Source: Massilia sp. ZL223 (GTDB lineage Bacteria > Pseudomonadota > Gammaproteobacteria > Burkholderiales > Burkholderiaceae_D). Taken from it: a DNA stretch of 64,000 bases. Where the stretch lies: positions 25,261-89,260 of the forward strand of contig NZ_JAGPWD010000026.1 of the NCBI RefSeq assembly GCF_018119395.1. Reading direction: 5' to 3'. The position numbers and the translations under genes are program-made. Positions 1-8,637 of the stretch are shown in pieces. Every line of letters starts with the position of its first letter. Position 1 is the stretch's first letter. The notes under the pieces were generated by a model that was given only the letters and a program-made list of their open reading frames with translations, had not been told where the DNA came from and did no database searches.

Positions 1-367
1 GTGGGCCGCCCAGGACGATCCGCGCATCACCCGCGTCGGCAATTTCATGCGCAAGACCCGCATCGACGAACTGCCGCAGATCCTCAACGTCTTCACCGGC
101 GAGATGTCCTTCGTCGGCCCGCGCCCGGAACGCCCCTACTTCGTCGAGCAGCTGATCGAGGTGGTCCCGTATTACAACGTGCGCCACAGCGTCAAGCCGG
201 GCATCACCGGCTGGGCCCAGGTGCGCTACGGCTACGGCTCCTCGGCCGAGGACGCATTGCAGAAGCTCCAGTACGACCTGTACTATGTCAAGAACAATAG
301 CCTGTTCCTGGACATTCTGATCCTGATCAATACGCTCAAGGTCGTGCTGTTCCGCAGCGGCCGTTGA
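1..367 (+). CDS. XrtA-locus priming sugar transferase, C-terminal part (5' end outside window)
   Basis: This is the last ~121 codons of a bacterial sugar transferase (PF02397 type, like WcaJ/EpsB), an inner-membrane enzyme that moves a sugar-1-phosphate onto undecaprenyl phosphate to start exopolysaccharide synthesis. The open frame runs from base 2 to a TGA at 365-367. Visible family signatures are the stretch around [14 protein letters not shown], the FVGPRPERP motif and [10 protein letters not shown], which together form the catalytic C-terminal domain. The protein ends with a hydrophobic LFLDILILI stretch and a short basic tail. Its place immediately before prsK/prsR fits the XrtA-associated sugar transferase (TIGR03013). 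The N-terminal membrane region lies upstream and cannot be judged. Confidence 0.93.
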   Translation, partial: WAAQDDPRITRVGNFMRKTRIDELPQILNVFTGEMSFVGPRPERPYFVEQLIEVVPYYNVRHSVKPGITGWAQVRYGYGSSAEDALQKLQYDLYYVKNNSLFLDILILINTLKVVLFRSGR

Positions 368-371
368 TGCC

Positions 372-408
372 ATCCGGCGGCCTGCAAGCAGGGCCGCCGG
401 ATCCTTTT
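372..408 (+). terminator. Intrinsic terminator-like hairpin after the sugar transferase
   Basis: A perfect 11-bp stem (372-382 with 392-402, starting ATCCGGCGGCC) encloses a 9-nt loop and is followed by CCTTTTCC. The stem is strong but the T-tract is short, so termination before prsK may be partial. Confidence 0.6.
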
Positions 409-440
409 CCCGACTGTCCCCCGATCGCCAACGCCTGAAG

Positions 441-2549
441 ATGGATGCCACTTCCCTGACCAGCATCGCGGTCTACAGCCACGCCCTGGCGGCCGTGTGC
501 TTCTTCGTCCTCGGCGTACCCATGCTGGCCGGCTGGCGCGCGCGCCCCTACGGCGCGGCCCTGGCCGCCGCCTGCCTGTTTACCAGCCTGTGGGCCGGCC
601 TGCTGGCCTGGGCCGCCTGGCGCGAGGAACTGTGGTCGGTGGCTTCGGACGCCGCAGGCATCCTGCGCAACGCCGCCTGGATGCTGTTCCTGGGCCTGCT
701 CGCGGGACGCGTGCGCGATCCCCACAGCCGCCTGCCGCTGCGCCTGCGCAAGGGCACGGCCCTGGCCGCGCTGGGCTTCATCGCCCTGTTCGGCATGGCG
801 GTGCTGGGACGCTGGGACCTGGCCCACAGCGGCCTGGGACTGGTGCCGGTGACCCTGCGCGTGGGCCTGGCGATCGCCGGCCTGCTGCTGGTCGAACAGG
901 TCTACCGCAGCCGTTCGCTGCAGGAGCGCTGGGCGGTCAAGTTCGCCTGCCTGGGTATCGGCGCCATGTTCGCCTACGACTTCTACCTGTTCAGCCACGC
1001 CATGCTGTTCCGCGAGATCGACCCGGACATCTGGGCCGCGCGCGGCGTCGTCAACGCGCTCAGCGTGCCCCTGCTGGTGGTCGCGCTGGGCCGCAGCAAG
1101 CTGTGGGAATCGCCGCTGGCGGTGTCGCGGCGCGCCATGTTCCACTCGACCGCGCTGTTCGGCTCGGCCATCTACCTGCTGGCGATGGGCTCGGCCGGCT
1201 ACTACCTGCGCTTCTTCGGCGGCAGCTGGGGCGTGGTGATGCAGGTGGCCTTCCTGTTCGTGGCCTTGGTGGTGCTGGTCGGGGTGCTGTTCTCGGGCAG
1301 CTTCCGCGCCCGCCTCAAGGTCTTCATCAGCAAGCATTTCTACAGCTATAACTATGACTACCGCGAAGAATGGCTGCGCTTCACCCGAACCCTGTCCGAA
1401 CCGGGACCGGGCCTGGGCGAGCGCGTGATCGAGGCGGTCGCCGCCCTGGTCGAAAGCCCGGGCGGGGTCTTGTGGCAGCGCCGCGAATCGGGCCGCTTCG
1501 AGCCCGCCGCGCACTGGCAGGCCCCGGCGGCCAGCAGTTCCGAACCGGCCGACTCGGCCTTCTGCCAGTTCCTGGAATCGAGCCAGTGGGTGATCGACGT
1601 GCAGGAATTCGCGCAGACGCCCGACAAGTACGACGCCCTGGTGCTGCCGGAATGGCTGGCCGGCTATCCGCGCGCCTGGCTGGTGGTGCCGCTGATCCTG
1701 CACGCGCGCCTGTTCGGCTTCGTGCTGCTGCAGACCTCGCGCAGCCCGATGGAGCTGAACTGGGAAGTGATCGACCTGCTCGAGATCGCCGGCAGCCAGG
1801 CCGCCAGCCAGCTGGCCCAGCAGGATGCGGCCAACGCGCTCACGGTGGCGCGCCAGTTCGAATCCTTCAACCGCATGTCGACCTTCGTGGTGCACGACCT
1901 GAAGAACCTGGTGGCCCAGCTGTCGCTGATGAACGCCAACGCCGCGCGCCACAAGGACAATCCCGAATTCCAGGCCGACATGCTGGAAACCATCGACCTG
2001 TCGGTGCAGAAGATGAAGCTGCTGCTGCAAAAGCTCAGCCGCACCACCAACCAGGAAAAGCCGGCCGTGCTGGCGATCGAGGACGTGGTGCGCCAGGCGG
2101 TGGCGCTGAAGGGGGCCTTCGAGCCGCATCCGCAGCTGCGCATCGAGGCCAGGGGCCTGCGCGTGCTGGCCGAGCGCGAGCGCCTGGAGCGCGTGGTGGG
2201 CCACCTGATCCAGAACGCGATCGAAGCCACGCCGCGCACCGGCAGCGTCACGGTGCGCGTCGCCGAGAGCGCGGCCGGCGGCGTCGTCGAGATCGTCGAC
2301 ACCGGCGAAGGCATGAGCGAGGAATTCATCCGCGAGCGCCTGTTCAAGCCCTTCGACTCGACCAAGTCGGCCGGCATGGGCATCGGCGTGTTCGAGAGCC
2401 GCGAATATATCAATGAACTGGGCGGCAGCCTGGAGGTCAGCAGCTCGCCGGGACGCGGCACCACCTTCCGCGTGGCGCTGCCGCTGTATCGGCAGGAAGC
2501 AAGGCAGAATTCGCAGCAAGAAACACAACAGGCCTCGAAGGCCGCCTGA
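441..2549 (+). CDS. prsK: PEP-CTERM system sensor histidine kinase PrsK
   Basis: This is a membrane histidine kinase of 702 residues and matches TIGR02916 in layout. About eight hydrophobic segments fill the first ~290 residues, then comes a GAF-like domain (about 320-460) and a kinase core. The phospho-acceptor is His485 in the FVVHDLKN motif. The ATPase domain shows the N-box (HLIQNAIEATP), the G1 box (DTGEGMSEEF), FKPF and the G2 box (GMGIGVFE). It would sense an unknown membrane or cytoplasmic signal and phosphorylate PrsR, encoded 21 bp downstream. The ATG at 441 gives a full-length first membrane segment. In this family the pair controls PEP-CTERM protein genes through sigma-54; the two candidate sigma-54 promoters in this window (28052 and 33640) are likely targets. 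Confidence 0.93.
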   Translation: MDATSLTSIAVYSHALAAVCFFVLGVPMLAGWRARPYGAALAAACLFTSLWAGLLAWAAWREELWSVASDAAGILRNAAWMLFLGLLAGRVRDPHSRLPLRLRKGTALAALGFIALFGMAVLGRWDLAHSGLGLVPVTLRVGLAIAGLLLVEQVYRSRSLQERWAVKFACLGIGAMFAYDFYLFSHAMLFREIDPDIWAARGVVNALSVPLLVVALGRSKLWESPLAVSRRAMFHSTALFGSAIYLLAMGSAGYYLRFFGGSWGVVMQVAFLFVALVVLVGVLFSGSFRARLKVFISKHFYSYNYDYREEWLRFTRTLSEPGPGLGERVIEAVAALVESPGGVLWQRRESGRFEPAAHWQAPAASSSEPADSAFCQFLESSQWVIDVQEFAQTPDKYDALVLPEWLAGYPRAWLVVPLILHARLFGFVLLQTSRSPMELNWEVIDLLEIAGSQAASQLAQQDAANALTVARQFESFNRMSTFVVHDLKNLVAQLSLMNANAARHKDNPEFQADMLETIDLSVQKMKLLLQKLSRTTNQEKPAVLAIEDVVRQAVALKGAFEPHPQLRIEARGLRVLAERERLERVVGHLIQNAIEATPRTGSVTVRVAESAAGGVVEIVDTGEGMSEEFIRERLFKPFDSTKSAGMGIGVFESREYINELGGSLEVSSSPGRGTTFRVALPLYRQEARQNSQQETQQASKAA

Positions 2550-2570
2550 AGAGACCAACCCGAGGACAAC

Positions 2571-3929
2571 GTGACACAGAATAAACCCAAGCTACTCATC
2601 ATCGAAGACGATCCCGGGCTGCAGAAACAGCTCAAATGGAGCCTGGACGCCTACGACGTCGCCGTCGCCGGCGACCGCGAAGCGGCCCTGGCCCAGATCC
2701 GCCGCCACGAACCGGCGGTGGTGACCATGGACCTGGGCCTGCCGCCCGACCCGGACGGCTCCACCGAAGGCCTGGCCACCCTGCAGCAGATCCTGGCGCT
2801 GGCGCCGGATACGCGCGTCATCGTCCTGACCGGCAACCAGGATCACAGCAACGCGGTCAAGGCGATCGGCCTGGGCGCCTACGACTTCCACCAGAAGCCG
2901 GTCGACCCCGAGGTGCTGAACCTGGTGATCCAGCGCGCCTTCTTCCTGCACAATCTGCAGCAGGAGAACCGCCGCATGCAGCAGAACCAGGCCGATTCGC
3001 CGCTGTCCGGCGTGATCTCGCGCGACCCCGGCATGCTCAAGGTCTGCCGCAACATCGAAAAGGTGGCTCCGACCTCGGCCTCGGTAATGCTGCTGGGCGA
3101 ATCGGGCACCGGCAAGGAAGTGCTGGCGCGCGCCGTGCACCAGCTGTCGCCGCGTTCCAAGGAGCGCTTCATGGCGATCAACTGCGCCGCGATTCCCGAG
3201 AACCTGCTCGAGAGCGAACTGTTCGGCTACGAAAAGGGCGCCTTCACCGGCGCGGCCAAGCAGACCAAGGGCAAGGTCGAACTGGCCCACGGCGGCACCT
3301 TCTTCCTCGACGAGGTGGGCGACCTGCCGATGGCGCTGCAGGCCAAGCTGCTGCGCTTCCTGCAGGAGCGCGTGATCGAGCGCATCGGCGGCCATGAGGA
3401 GATTCCGGTCGACGTGCGCATCGTCTGCGCGACCCACCAGAAGCTCAAGGAATTGTGCGCACAAGGGCGCTTCCGCGAGGACTTGTATTACCGCCTGTCC
3501 GAGATCGTGGTCACCATCCCGCCGCTGCGTACCCGCGAAGGCGACAGCGCGCTGCTGGCGCATCACTTCAAGAACAAGTTCTGCGCCCAGGAGTCACGCG
3601 CGGCGCTGCACTTCTCGCCGGACGCGATCGCGGCGATCGAAGCCTACCAGTGGCCGGGCAATGTGCGCGAGATGGAGAACGTGATCAAGCGCGCGGTGAT
3701 CATGGCGGACGGGAACACCATCGTCGCCGACGACCTCGGCCTGCCGGGCGAGGGCGCCGTGGAAGAGCCGATCAACCTGCGCCAGGTGCGCGACGAAGCC
3801 GAGTACAAGGCCATCGTCAAGGCCCTGGCCCGGGTCGACGGCAACATCGTCAAGGCCTCGGAAGTGCTGGGAATCAGCCGCCCGACCCTCTACGACCTGA
3901 TGGGACGGCACGGCATCAAGACCGGCTGA
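2571..3929 (+). CDS. prsR: Sigma-54 interacting response regulator PrsR
   Basis: This is an NtrC-type activator of 452 residues (TIGR02915 type). Residues ~1-130 are a receiver domain with the acidic pair in IIEDD, phospho-acceptor Asp54 in VTMDLGLP and the conserved Lys in FHQKPVD. The AAA+ domain follows, with Walker A GESGTGKE near residue 175 and the sigma-54 contact loop GAFTGA near 223, so it should open sigma-54 promoters. The C-terminus has a Fis-type helix-turn-helix ([16 protein letters not shown]). The start is GTG with GAGG five bases upstream. It is cotranscribed with prsK. Its 3' end overlaps the convergent hydrolase 1 gene by 14 bp. Confidence 0.95.
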   Translation: MTQNKPKLLIIEDDPGLQKQLKWSLDAYDVAVAGDREAALAQIRRHEPAVVTMDLGLPPDPDGSTEGLATLQQILALAPDTRVIVLTGNQDHSNAVKAIGLGAYDFHQKPVDPEVLNLVIQRAFFLHNLQQENRRMQQNQADSPLSGVISRDPGMLKVCRNIEKVAPTSASVMLLGESGTGKEVLARAVHQLSPRSKERFMAINCAAIPENLLESELFGYEKGAFTGAAKQTKGKVELAHGGTFFLDEVGDLPMALQAKLLRFLQERVIERIGGHEEIPVDVRIVCATHQKLKELCAQGRFREDLYYRLSEIVVTIPPLRTREGDSALLAHHFKNKFCAQESRAALHFSPDAIAAIEAYQWPGNVREMENVIKRAVIMADGNTIVADDLGLPGEGAVEEPINLRQVRDEAEYKAIVKALARVDGNIVKASEVLGISRPTLYDLMGRHGIKTG

Positions 3930-4788
3930 GCGCCTGCATCTTCCCGAGCCAGGCGCGCGTCCATTGCGTGGCCTGGCTTTGCCATTCGCGGCGCGACAGC
4001 GTATGGTCGGCGCCATCCAGGCGGTGGCGCGTGACGCGCGGCGCTTCCAGCAGCCGCCGCCACGGCCCCGGGCCGCTGTCCAGGTCCGCGAATTCCTGGG
4101 CGGTCAGGTCGGCGCCGCTCAGCAGCACCAGTATCCGTCCGTCGAAGCGCGTCAGCGCCGCGTACATGCGCTCGGGCAGGGCCGCGGGCGCGGCTGCGGC
4201 TGCGGCGCCGTCTTGCGCCGGCGCGCCGCGCGCGGCCGCCAGCGTGCGCCGCAGCGAGGACAGGGCCGCGCGCCAGTCGAAGCGGCCGCTCGCGATCTTT
4301 TTCCATAGCCCCGGATCGAACAGGCGCGCCCGGTAGTAATGGCGGACGGCGGCGCGCGCGGCGCCTTGTTCCGTGCGCACCCATGGATTGAGCAGGGCCA
4401 GCCCGGCCACGCGCCCGTCCTGGGGCGCATACAGCGCGGCGGCGGTGGCGCCGTCGCACAGGCCCCACAGCACCACCCGCTTCACCGACGGCGCCTCCTG
4501 CTGGAAGCGGTCGATGGCGGCGCGCAGGTCCGCACCGGCGTGCTCGAAGCCGCCAACCTGGCCGTCGCTGTCGCCCATGCCCCGGTAATCGAAGCGCAGG
4601 GCCGGCATGCCGGCCGCCGCCAGGTCGCGTGCGAGCAGGGTGAACTGCCGGTGGCTGCCGGCGCGGTATTGCGGTCCGCCGACCACGATCAGCACGCCGA
4701 GGTCGTGGCCCGGCGCCTGGTCCGGCAGGCTGGCGATCCCGTACAGCCAGGCGTCGCCGGAAGCAAAGGCCAGGGCCCGCTCAAGCAT
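3916..4788 (-). CDS. Exosortase A system-associated alpha/beta hydrolase 1, intact frame after a tandem duplication
   Basis: This is a 290-residue alpha/beta hydrolase (TIGR03100 type). It has VVGGPQYRAGSHRQ near the N-terminus, the FDYRGMGDSDG oxyanion-loop region, a nucleophile elbow GLCDG (109-113) with Cys111 where most hydrolases have Ser, and a late His in RLDGADHTLS. The substrate is unknown. The gene is affected by a perfect 404-bp tandem duplication. This copy is the only complete reading frame, but the GGAGG ribosome site lies only in front of the upstream copy (start at 5192); the ATG at 4788 is preceded by CCTGCTCAATCC, which is not a good site. A GTG at 4872 would give a 28-residue N-terminal extension. 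Translation from this copy may therefore be poor. Its 3' end overlaps prsR convergently. Confidence 0.85.
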   Translation of the reverse strand: MLERALAFASGDAWLYGIASLPDQAPGHDLGVLIVVGGPQYRAGSHRQFTLLARDLAAAGMPALRFDYRGMGDSDGQVGGFEHAGADLRAAIDRFQQEAPSVKRVVLWGLCDGATAAALYAPQDGRVAGLALLNPWVRTEQGAARAAVRHYYRARLFDPGLWKKIASGRFDWRAALSSLRRTLAAARGAPAQDGAAAAAAPAALPERMYAALTRFDGRILVLLSGADLTAQEFADLDSGPGPWRRLLEAPRVTRHRLDGADHTLSRREWQSQATQWTRAWLGKMQALSRS

Positions 4789-5190
4789 GGATTGAGCAGG
4801 GCCAGCCCGGCCACGCGCCCGTCCTGGGGCGCATACAGCGCGGCGGCGGTGGCGCCGTCGCACAGGCCCCACAGCACCACCCGCTTCACCGACGGCGCCT
4901 CCTGCTGGAAGCGGTCGATGGCGGCGCGCAGGTCCGCACCGGCGTGCTCGAAGCCGCCAACCTGGCCGTCGCTGTCGCCCATGCCCCGGTAATCGAAGCG
5001 CAGGGCCGGCATGCCGGCCGCCGCCAGGTCGCGTGCGAGCAGGGTGAACTGCCGGTGGCTGCCGGCGCGGTATTGCGGTCCGCCGACCACGATCAGCACG
5101 CCGAGGTCGTGGCCCGGCGCCTGGTCCGGCAGGCTGGCGATCCCGTACAGCCAGGCGTCGCCGGAAGCAAAGGCCAGGGCCCGCTCAAGC
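4383..5190. repeat. Perfect tandem duplication, two 404-bp units
   Basis: Bases 4383-4786 and 4787-5190 are identical throughout by direct reading. The pentamer CATGG occurs at all three boundaries (4382-4386, 4786-4790, 5190-5194), the signature of duplication through a short homology. 404 is not a multiple of three, so the duplication breaks the reading frame of hydrolase 1. Absence of any difference between the copies means the event is very recent or is an assembly error. Confidence 0.95.
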
Positions 5191-5192
5191 AT
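4689..5192 (-). pseudogene. Truncated, frameshifted 5' copy of hydrolase 1
   Basis: Starting from the original ATG at 5192 (preceded by GGAGG, 7 bases away), about 134 residues of true hydrolase 1 sequence are read up to ALLNP. After the duplication junction the frame shifts, adds about 33 unrelated residues and stops at 4689. The product keeps GLCDG (the Cys elbow) but lacks the C-terminal half with the catalytic His, so it should be inactive. The ATG overlaps the TGA of hydrolase 2 (5187-5185), so this broken copy is the one coupled to operon translation. Confidence 0.85.
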
Positions 5193-6021
5193 GGGCGGCC
5201 TCCGCGAAGCAGGCGAGGCTGGCGCGCACCAGGGCCGGCGCCTCTGCCACTTCAGGCGTGGACCAGAACGGCGGTCCCTGCACCAGCTCCTGATGGACCC
5301 GGGCGCCGCGCGCCTGCCAGATGGAGGCGACGCGCGCGGCCGCCGGCGGCATGGGGCGGCCCGCTTCGGCCGCCAGCTCGAACCAGTGCACCGGGCAGGG
5401 CAGGGACAGGGGCGCCGCGTCGGCTTGCTCCATGCCGCCCGCCAGCGCCTCGGTCAGGCCGTAGCCGGCGATCTCGATCGTCTCGCCGGCCCGCAGGCAG
5501 GCGCGCAGGGCCTCCGCGCCGCCATGCGCCCCGCCGGCCAGCATGTCGGCCGCCAGGCGCAGGCGCAGGAACTGGTTGAGGTGGGCCAGGCCTGCGGTCA
5601 CCGGCTGCCACAGCAGCACCTGTTCCGGCGGCCGGGACGCGCGGTGGGCGGCCTGCAGGGCCAGCAGGCCGCCCAGGCGCAGGCCCCACAGGCCGGCCGT
5701 GCGTCCGAGGCGCGCCTCGAGCCAGGCGCGGCCGGCATCGATGTCGGCCAGCCAGCCGTCCCAGCCGGCGTCGGCGAAATCGCCGTCGCTGTCGCCGCAG
5801 CCGTGCAGGTCGAGCAGCAGCACCCCGACCCCGCGGGCCGCGAAGGCGCGCGCCTGCAGCGCCGCCATGCGGCGCGCCCGGTTCATCTCTTCGGCGAAGG
5901 GATGGACATAGAGCAGCGCGCCGCGGCAGGCGCCCTGGGGCGCATGGAACAGGCAGAAGCGCCGGCCGGCGGCGGTGTCGAGGAAAAACGGCTCGGCCGG
6001 AGCGGCGGCGGGGCGGGGCAT
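5185..6021 (-). CDS. Exosortase A system-associated alpha/beta hydrolase 2
   Basis: This 278-residue alpha/beta-hydrolase-fold protein resembles TIGR03101. Visible are the HPFAEEMNRARRM segment and the LLLDLHGCGDSDGDF region. The strand-turn-helix where the nucleophile normally lies reads LWGLRLGG (112-118), with Arg115 at the usual Ser/Cys place, so it may not be a classical serine hydrolase. It starts one base after the acyl carrier protein gene ends and overlaps the original hydrolase 1 start by 8 bp, so the genes are translationally coupled. The role is unknown; the family occurs with XrtA loci and may act on a lipid or polysaccharide intermediate. Confidence 0.9.
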   Translation of the reverse strand: MPRPAAAPAEPFFLDTAAGRRFCLFHAPQGACRGALLYVHPFAEEMNRARRMAALQARAFAARGVGVLLLDLHGCGDSDGDFADAGWDGWLADIDAGRAWLEARLGRTAGLWGLRLGGLLALQAAHRASRPPEQVLLWQPVTAGLAHLNQFLRLRLAADMLAGGAHGGAEALRACLRAGETIEIAGYGLTEALAGGMEQADAAPLSLPCPVHWFELAAEAGRPMPPAAARVASIWQARGARVHQELVQGPPFWSTPEVAEAPALVRASLACFAEAAHA

Positions 6022-6270
6022 CTAGGCGGCGCGTTCTTCGACGAAGGCGGCCAGGCTGCCGACGGTGGCGAAGGTGCTGGCGCTGATGTCGTCGTCGTCG
6101 ATGGCGATGCCGAAATGCTCCTCGAGCGCGCCGATCAGGCTCACCACGGCCATCGAGTCGAGCTCGGGCAGGCTGCCCAGCAGCGGTGTGTCGGCGCCGA
6201 GGGCGGCGCCGGACGCGCCGAGTCCGAGCACGTCGGTGAGGATGGTTTTGACTTGGTCCAGATACGTCAT
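6022..6270 (-). CDS. XrtA-associated acyl carrier protein
   Basis: This is an 82-residue acyl carrier protein. The phosphopantetheine attachment site is Ser39 in ELDSMAVVS, and helix III carries the usual acidic DDDDIS stretch. It would hold an acyl or aminoacyl group as a thioester in the cytoplasm. Its ATG overlaps the stop of the upstream transferase gene (ATGA at 6270-6267), and hydrolase 2 follows without a gap. The divergent acyl-CoA ligase-like gene is the likely loading enzyme, and the hydrolases, transferase or the FeeM-like acyltransferase (35361) are possible users. These pairings are inferred from position. Confidence 0.92.
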   Translation of the reverse strand: MTYLDQVKTILTDVLGLGASGAALGADTPLLGSLPELDSMAVVSLIGALEEHFGIAIDDDDISASTFATVGSLAAFVEERAA

Positions 6271-7340
6271 GATGGTTGTTCGTCGATTGGCGCGCCGGAG
6301 GCCCGGCGCCGGCGCGCCTCGCGCAGGGCATGGAGATGCCGCAGCGCAGGCCAGCGATAATGATTGACATGGTACATAGTGCGCACCTCTTCCGTCCAGC
6401 GCGTGTGCCATTCCATGACGCGGCCATAGAATTCGAGACGCGCGAAGCGGCCGGAGGCGAACAGCGCGCGCATCGCTTCCTCGCGCATCAGGAGGGCCGG
6501 CGACAGCCAGGCCGGCGCGTTCTCGTCGTAAGCGGTCTTGAGCACCACGATGCTGTCGCGGTCCTCGATGCACAGGTCCATCGCGACCAGCTCCTGGCCA
6601 AGGTAATAGCGGTAGACGCTGGCCGCATCGCGGCTGGCCATCGCTTCGAGCATGGCCCGGTAGAAGCGTCCCTGGGCGTCGTCGGCGCGCACCGCGGTGC
6701 CGGCGCCGGCCTTCCAGCCGCTGCCTTCCAGCCGGCTGTAGTCGAGCACGGCCTGGGCCATCGCGCCCGGCGCGCGCGCGATGTCCAGGCGTCCCGCCAC
6801 GCCCTCGCGTTCGAGCCGGTTGCGCTGCTTCTTGAGGTTGCTGCGCAGGTTCTTGCCGCGCGCATCCCAGTAGGCGTCGAAACCGCCGGACAGGGTCACG
6901 CGCGCGGTGCGGATGTAGTCGAGCGTGCCCAGCGCGGGGCCGCCGGACGGCCGCGGCATCAGCATCGGATCCATCTGGGTCAGGGCGCACAGCAGCGGGA
7001 AACCCGGCAGGGCGCCGAACAGGGCGCGCACCAGCAGCCCACTGTCGAGGCCGGGCAGCTGCAGCCACAGCCCGACCGGCGCCTGCGCCGGCTGGAAGCT
7101 GGCCCAGGCGCCGCGCCGCGAGGGCGCCAGCACGGCCATGGCCAGCAGGCGCCCGTCGCCGCGGCAGGTCGCCAGCAGCTCGGGGCCGGCGGCGAAGGCG
7201 GCCAGCAGGGGCGCGACGAAGTCCGGGGCAAGCACGGCGGAGCCGCCGGCGGCGGCGTGCAGGGCGGCCCAGTCGCCGCGATGGGCGCCGAATTCGCTGG
7301 CCGGCGCCAGGGTCCAGCTCATGGTCATGCGCTTGCTCAT
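6267..7340 (-). CDS. GNAT-type (FemAB/CelD-like) acyl or aminoacyl transferase
   Basis: This 357-residue protein of the Acetyltransf_6 / BcsL-CelD group (PF13480) has two GNAT-like halves. The second half carries the characteristic KNLRSNLKKQRNRLEREG helix followed by strands such as VYRYYLGQELVAMDL and TAYDENAPAWLSPALLM. Members transfer acyl or aminoacyl groups to cell-surface precursors. The start chosen is ATG 7340, which overlaps the aminotransferase stop (ATGA); a longer frame extends to 7478 but would run far into that gene. It sits between the acyl carrier protein and the PLP aminotransferase-like gene, so it may use an ACP-bound group; this is inference. Confidence 0.85.
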   Translation of the reverse strand: MSKRMTMSWTLAPASEFGAHRGDWAALHAAAGGSAVLAPDFVAPLLAAFAAGPELLATCRGDGRLLAMAVLAPSRRGAWASFQPAQAPVGLWLQLPGLDSGLLVRALFGALPGFPLLCALTQMDPMLMPRPSGGPALGTLDYIRTARVTLSGGFDAYWDARGKNLRSNLKKQRNRLEREGVAGRLDIARAPGAMAQAVLDYSRLEGSGWKAGAGTAVRADDAQGRFYRAMLEAMASRDAASVYRYYLGQELVAMDLCIEDRDSIVVLKTAYDENAPAWLSPALLMREEAMRALFASGRFARLEFYGRVMEWHTRWTEEVRTMYHVNHYRWPALRHLHALREARRRRASGAPIDEQPS

Positions 7341-8521
7341 GCCAGCGCCGCCCTGCGCAGCGCGTCGGCCAGCCACGTGGCTTCGCTGTCGTCCAGTTCC
7401 TGGTGGCAGGGCAGGCCCAGCACATGGCGCGACAGATAGGCGGCGTGCGTACATGCCGCCGGGTCCATGCCTTCCCACAGCGGATAGCCGAAGCGGGTCA
7501 GGGGGACGCCGTCCGCCAGCAGGCGCCGCGCCAGGCCGTCCGGGTCCTCGGCCACCAGCGGGAACAGCCAGGGGCAGACGCCTTCAGGCAGGGATGCATG
7601 CAGCGGCCGCACGCCGGGCAATCCTTGCAGCGCCTGCTGCAGCCGCAGGTAATGCTCACGGCGGCGCGCCGCCACCCGCGCCGGCGACGACAGGGCGAGG
7701 ATCAGGCGGGTGCAGCGCGAGGCGCGCTTGTCGGCCCAGGCCGGGTCGAAGCCGTAGCCGCTGTCGGAAGACGCCGGGGCCAGCTGGGCGCGCGGCGGCC
7801 TGCTGCGCTTGAGCGCGCGCCAGGCCAGGTCCTTGGCGCGCAGCGGCAGCCACAAGGCCGCGCGCAGGGCGCCCAGGCGGCCGAAACTGAAGCCGCGTTC
7901 CAGCGTGTTGAAAGCCGCCTTCAGCTCGAAGCCCGGTCCGGCCGGGAGCAGCCTGAGCGCGGACAGGTCGCGGCGCGCCGAGACCAGGGCGCCGCCCTCG
8001 TACAGGGGAAGGAATTTCATGATGCTGGCGGCCGCGTAGTCGCCCCAGGATCCCAGCGGCCTGCCTTCGTGCTCGCCGATGAAAGCGTGGGCGCAGTCTT
8101 CCAGCAGGGCGATGCCGCGCGCGTCGCACAGGGCGCGCAGGGCGGCCAGCGGCTGCGGAAAACCGAAGAAATGGGTCGCCACCAGCACCCGCGTGTGCGG
8201 GGCGATGCGGGCGGCGATGTCGTCCAGGTCGGCCTGGCCATCCGGACCGACGCGGTAGAACAGGGGCAGGGCGCCGCGCCACAGCACCGGCGGCACCATC
8301 GAGGCGCTGTGGTAGGCAGGCAGCAGCACGCTGTCGCCGGCACCGACGCCCAGCTCGCGCAGGGCCAGGGCAATCGCAACCCGGCCGCTGGTGACCAGGC
8401 GCGCTGCGCCCGCGTCGAGCACAGTGAGGGCGCGCGCGCCGCCGTCCCGGCGGAAGGAAGCCAGAGACAGCACCGGCGCGAGCGGAATGGCGGGACGATT
8501 GGAGCGCATGGCGGCAAGCAT
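7337..8521 (-). CDS. DegT/DnrJ/EryC1-like PLP aminotransferase
   Basis: This 394-residue fold-type I PLP protein resembles the DegT/DnrJ/EryC1 group of sugar aminotransferases. It shows SGRVAIALALRELGVG (phosphate-binding start), LLPAYHS, the cofactor-contacting Asp in ALLEDCAHA and the likely Schiff-base lysine in ASIMKFLPLYEGG. It is the first gene of the leftward operon (aminotransferase, GNAT, ACP, hydrolase 2, hydrolase 1), and all junctions overlap or touch. A second ATG at 8509 is possible. The 116-bp gap to the divergent ligase gene must hold both promoters; AGTATA at 8528-8533 (TATACT on the minus strand) is a possible -10 element. Confidence 0.88.
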   Translation of the reverse strand: MLAAMRSNRPAIPLAPVLSLASFRRDGGARALTVLDAGAARLVTSGRVAIALALRELGVGAGDSVLLPAYHSASMVPPVLWRGALPLFYRVGPDGQADLDDIAARIAPHTRVLVATHFFGFPQPLAALRALCDARGIALLEDCAHAFIGEHEGRPLGSWGDYAAASIMKFLPLYEGGALVSARRDLSALRLLPAGPGFELKAAFNTLERGFSFGRLGALRAALWLPLRAKDLAWRALKRSRPPRAQLAPASSDSGYGFDPAWADKRASRCTRLILALSSPARVAARRREHYLRLQQALQGLPGVRPLHASLPEGVCPWLFPLVAEDPDGLARRLLADGVPLTRFGYPLWEGMDPAACTHAAYLSRHVLGLPCHQELDDSEATWLADALRRAALA

Positions 8522-8637
8522 GGCCCAGTATAAACCGGCGGCCGAAAATTGCCACGCACCGGCGTCGCCGTGCGCCTGGACTGCGGCCGATGGTAAGATG
8601 ACGGGCTGCGGCGCGCGCCGCGTTTACCTTGTTTGCC

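Noticed and set aside
336..2558. 740-residue minus-strand open frame opposite prsK
   Set aside because: His/Gln/Arg-rich antisense shadow with no domain; prsK on the plus strand has all kinase motifs.
4689..4872. Hydrolase 1 start at GTG 4872 with a 28-residue arginine-rich extension
   Set aside because: The extension is an out-of-frame reading of the duplicated unit, not native sequence; it remains a possible but artificial start.
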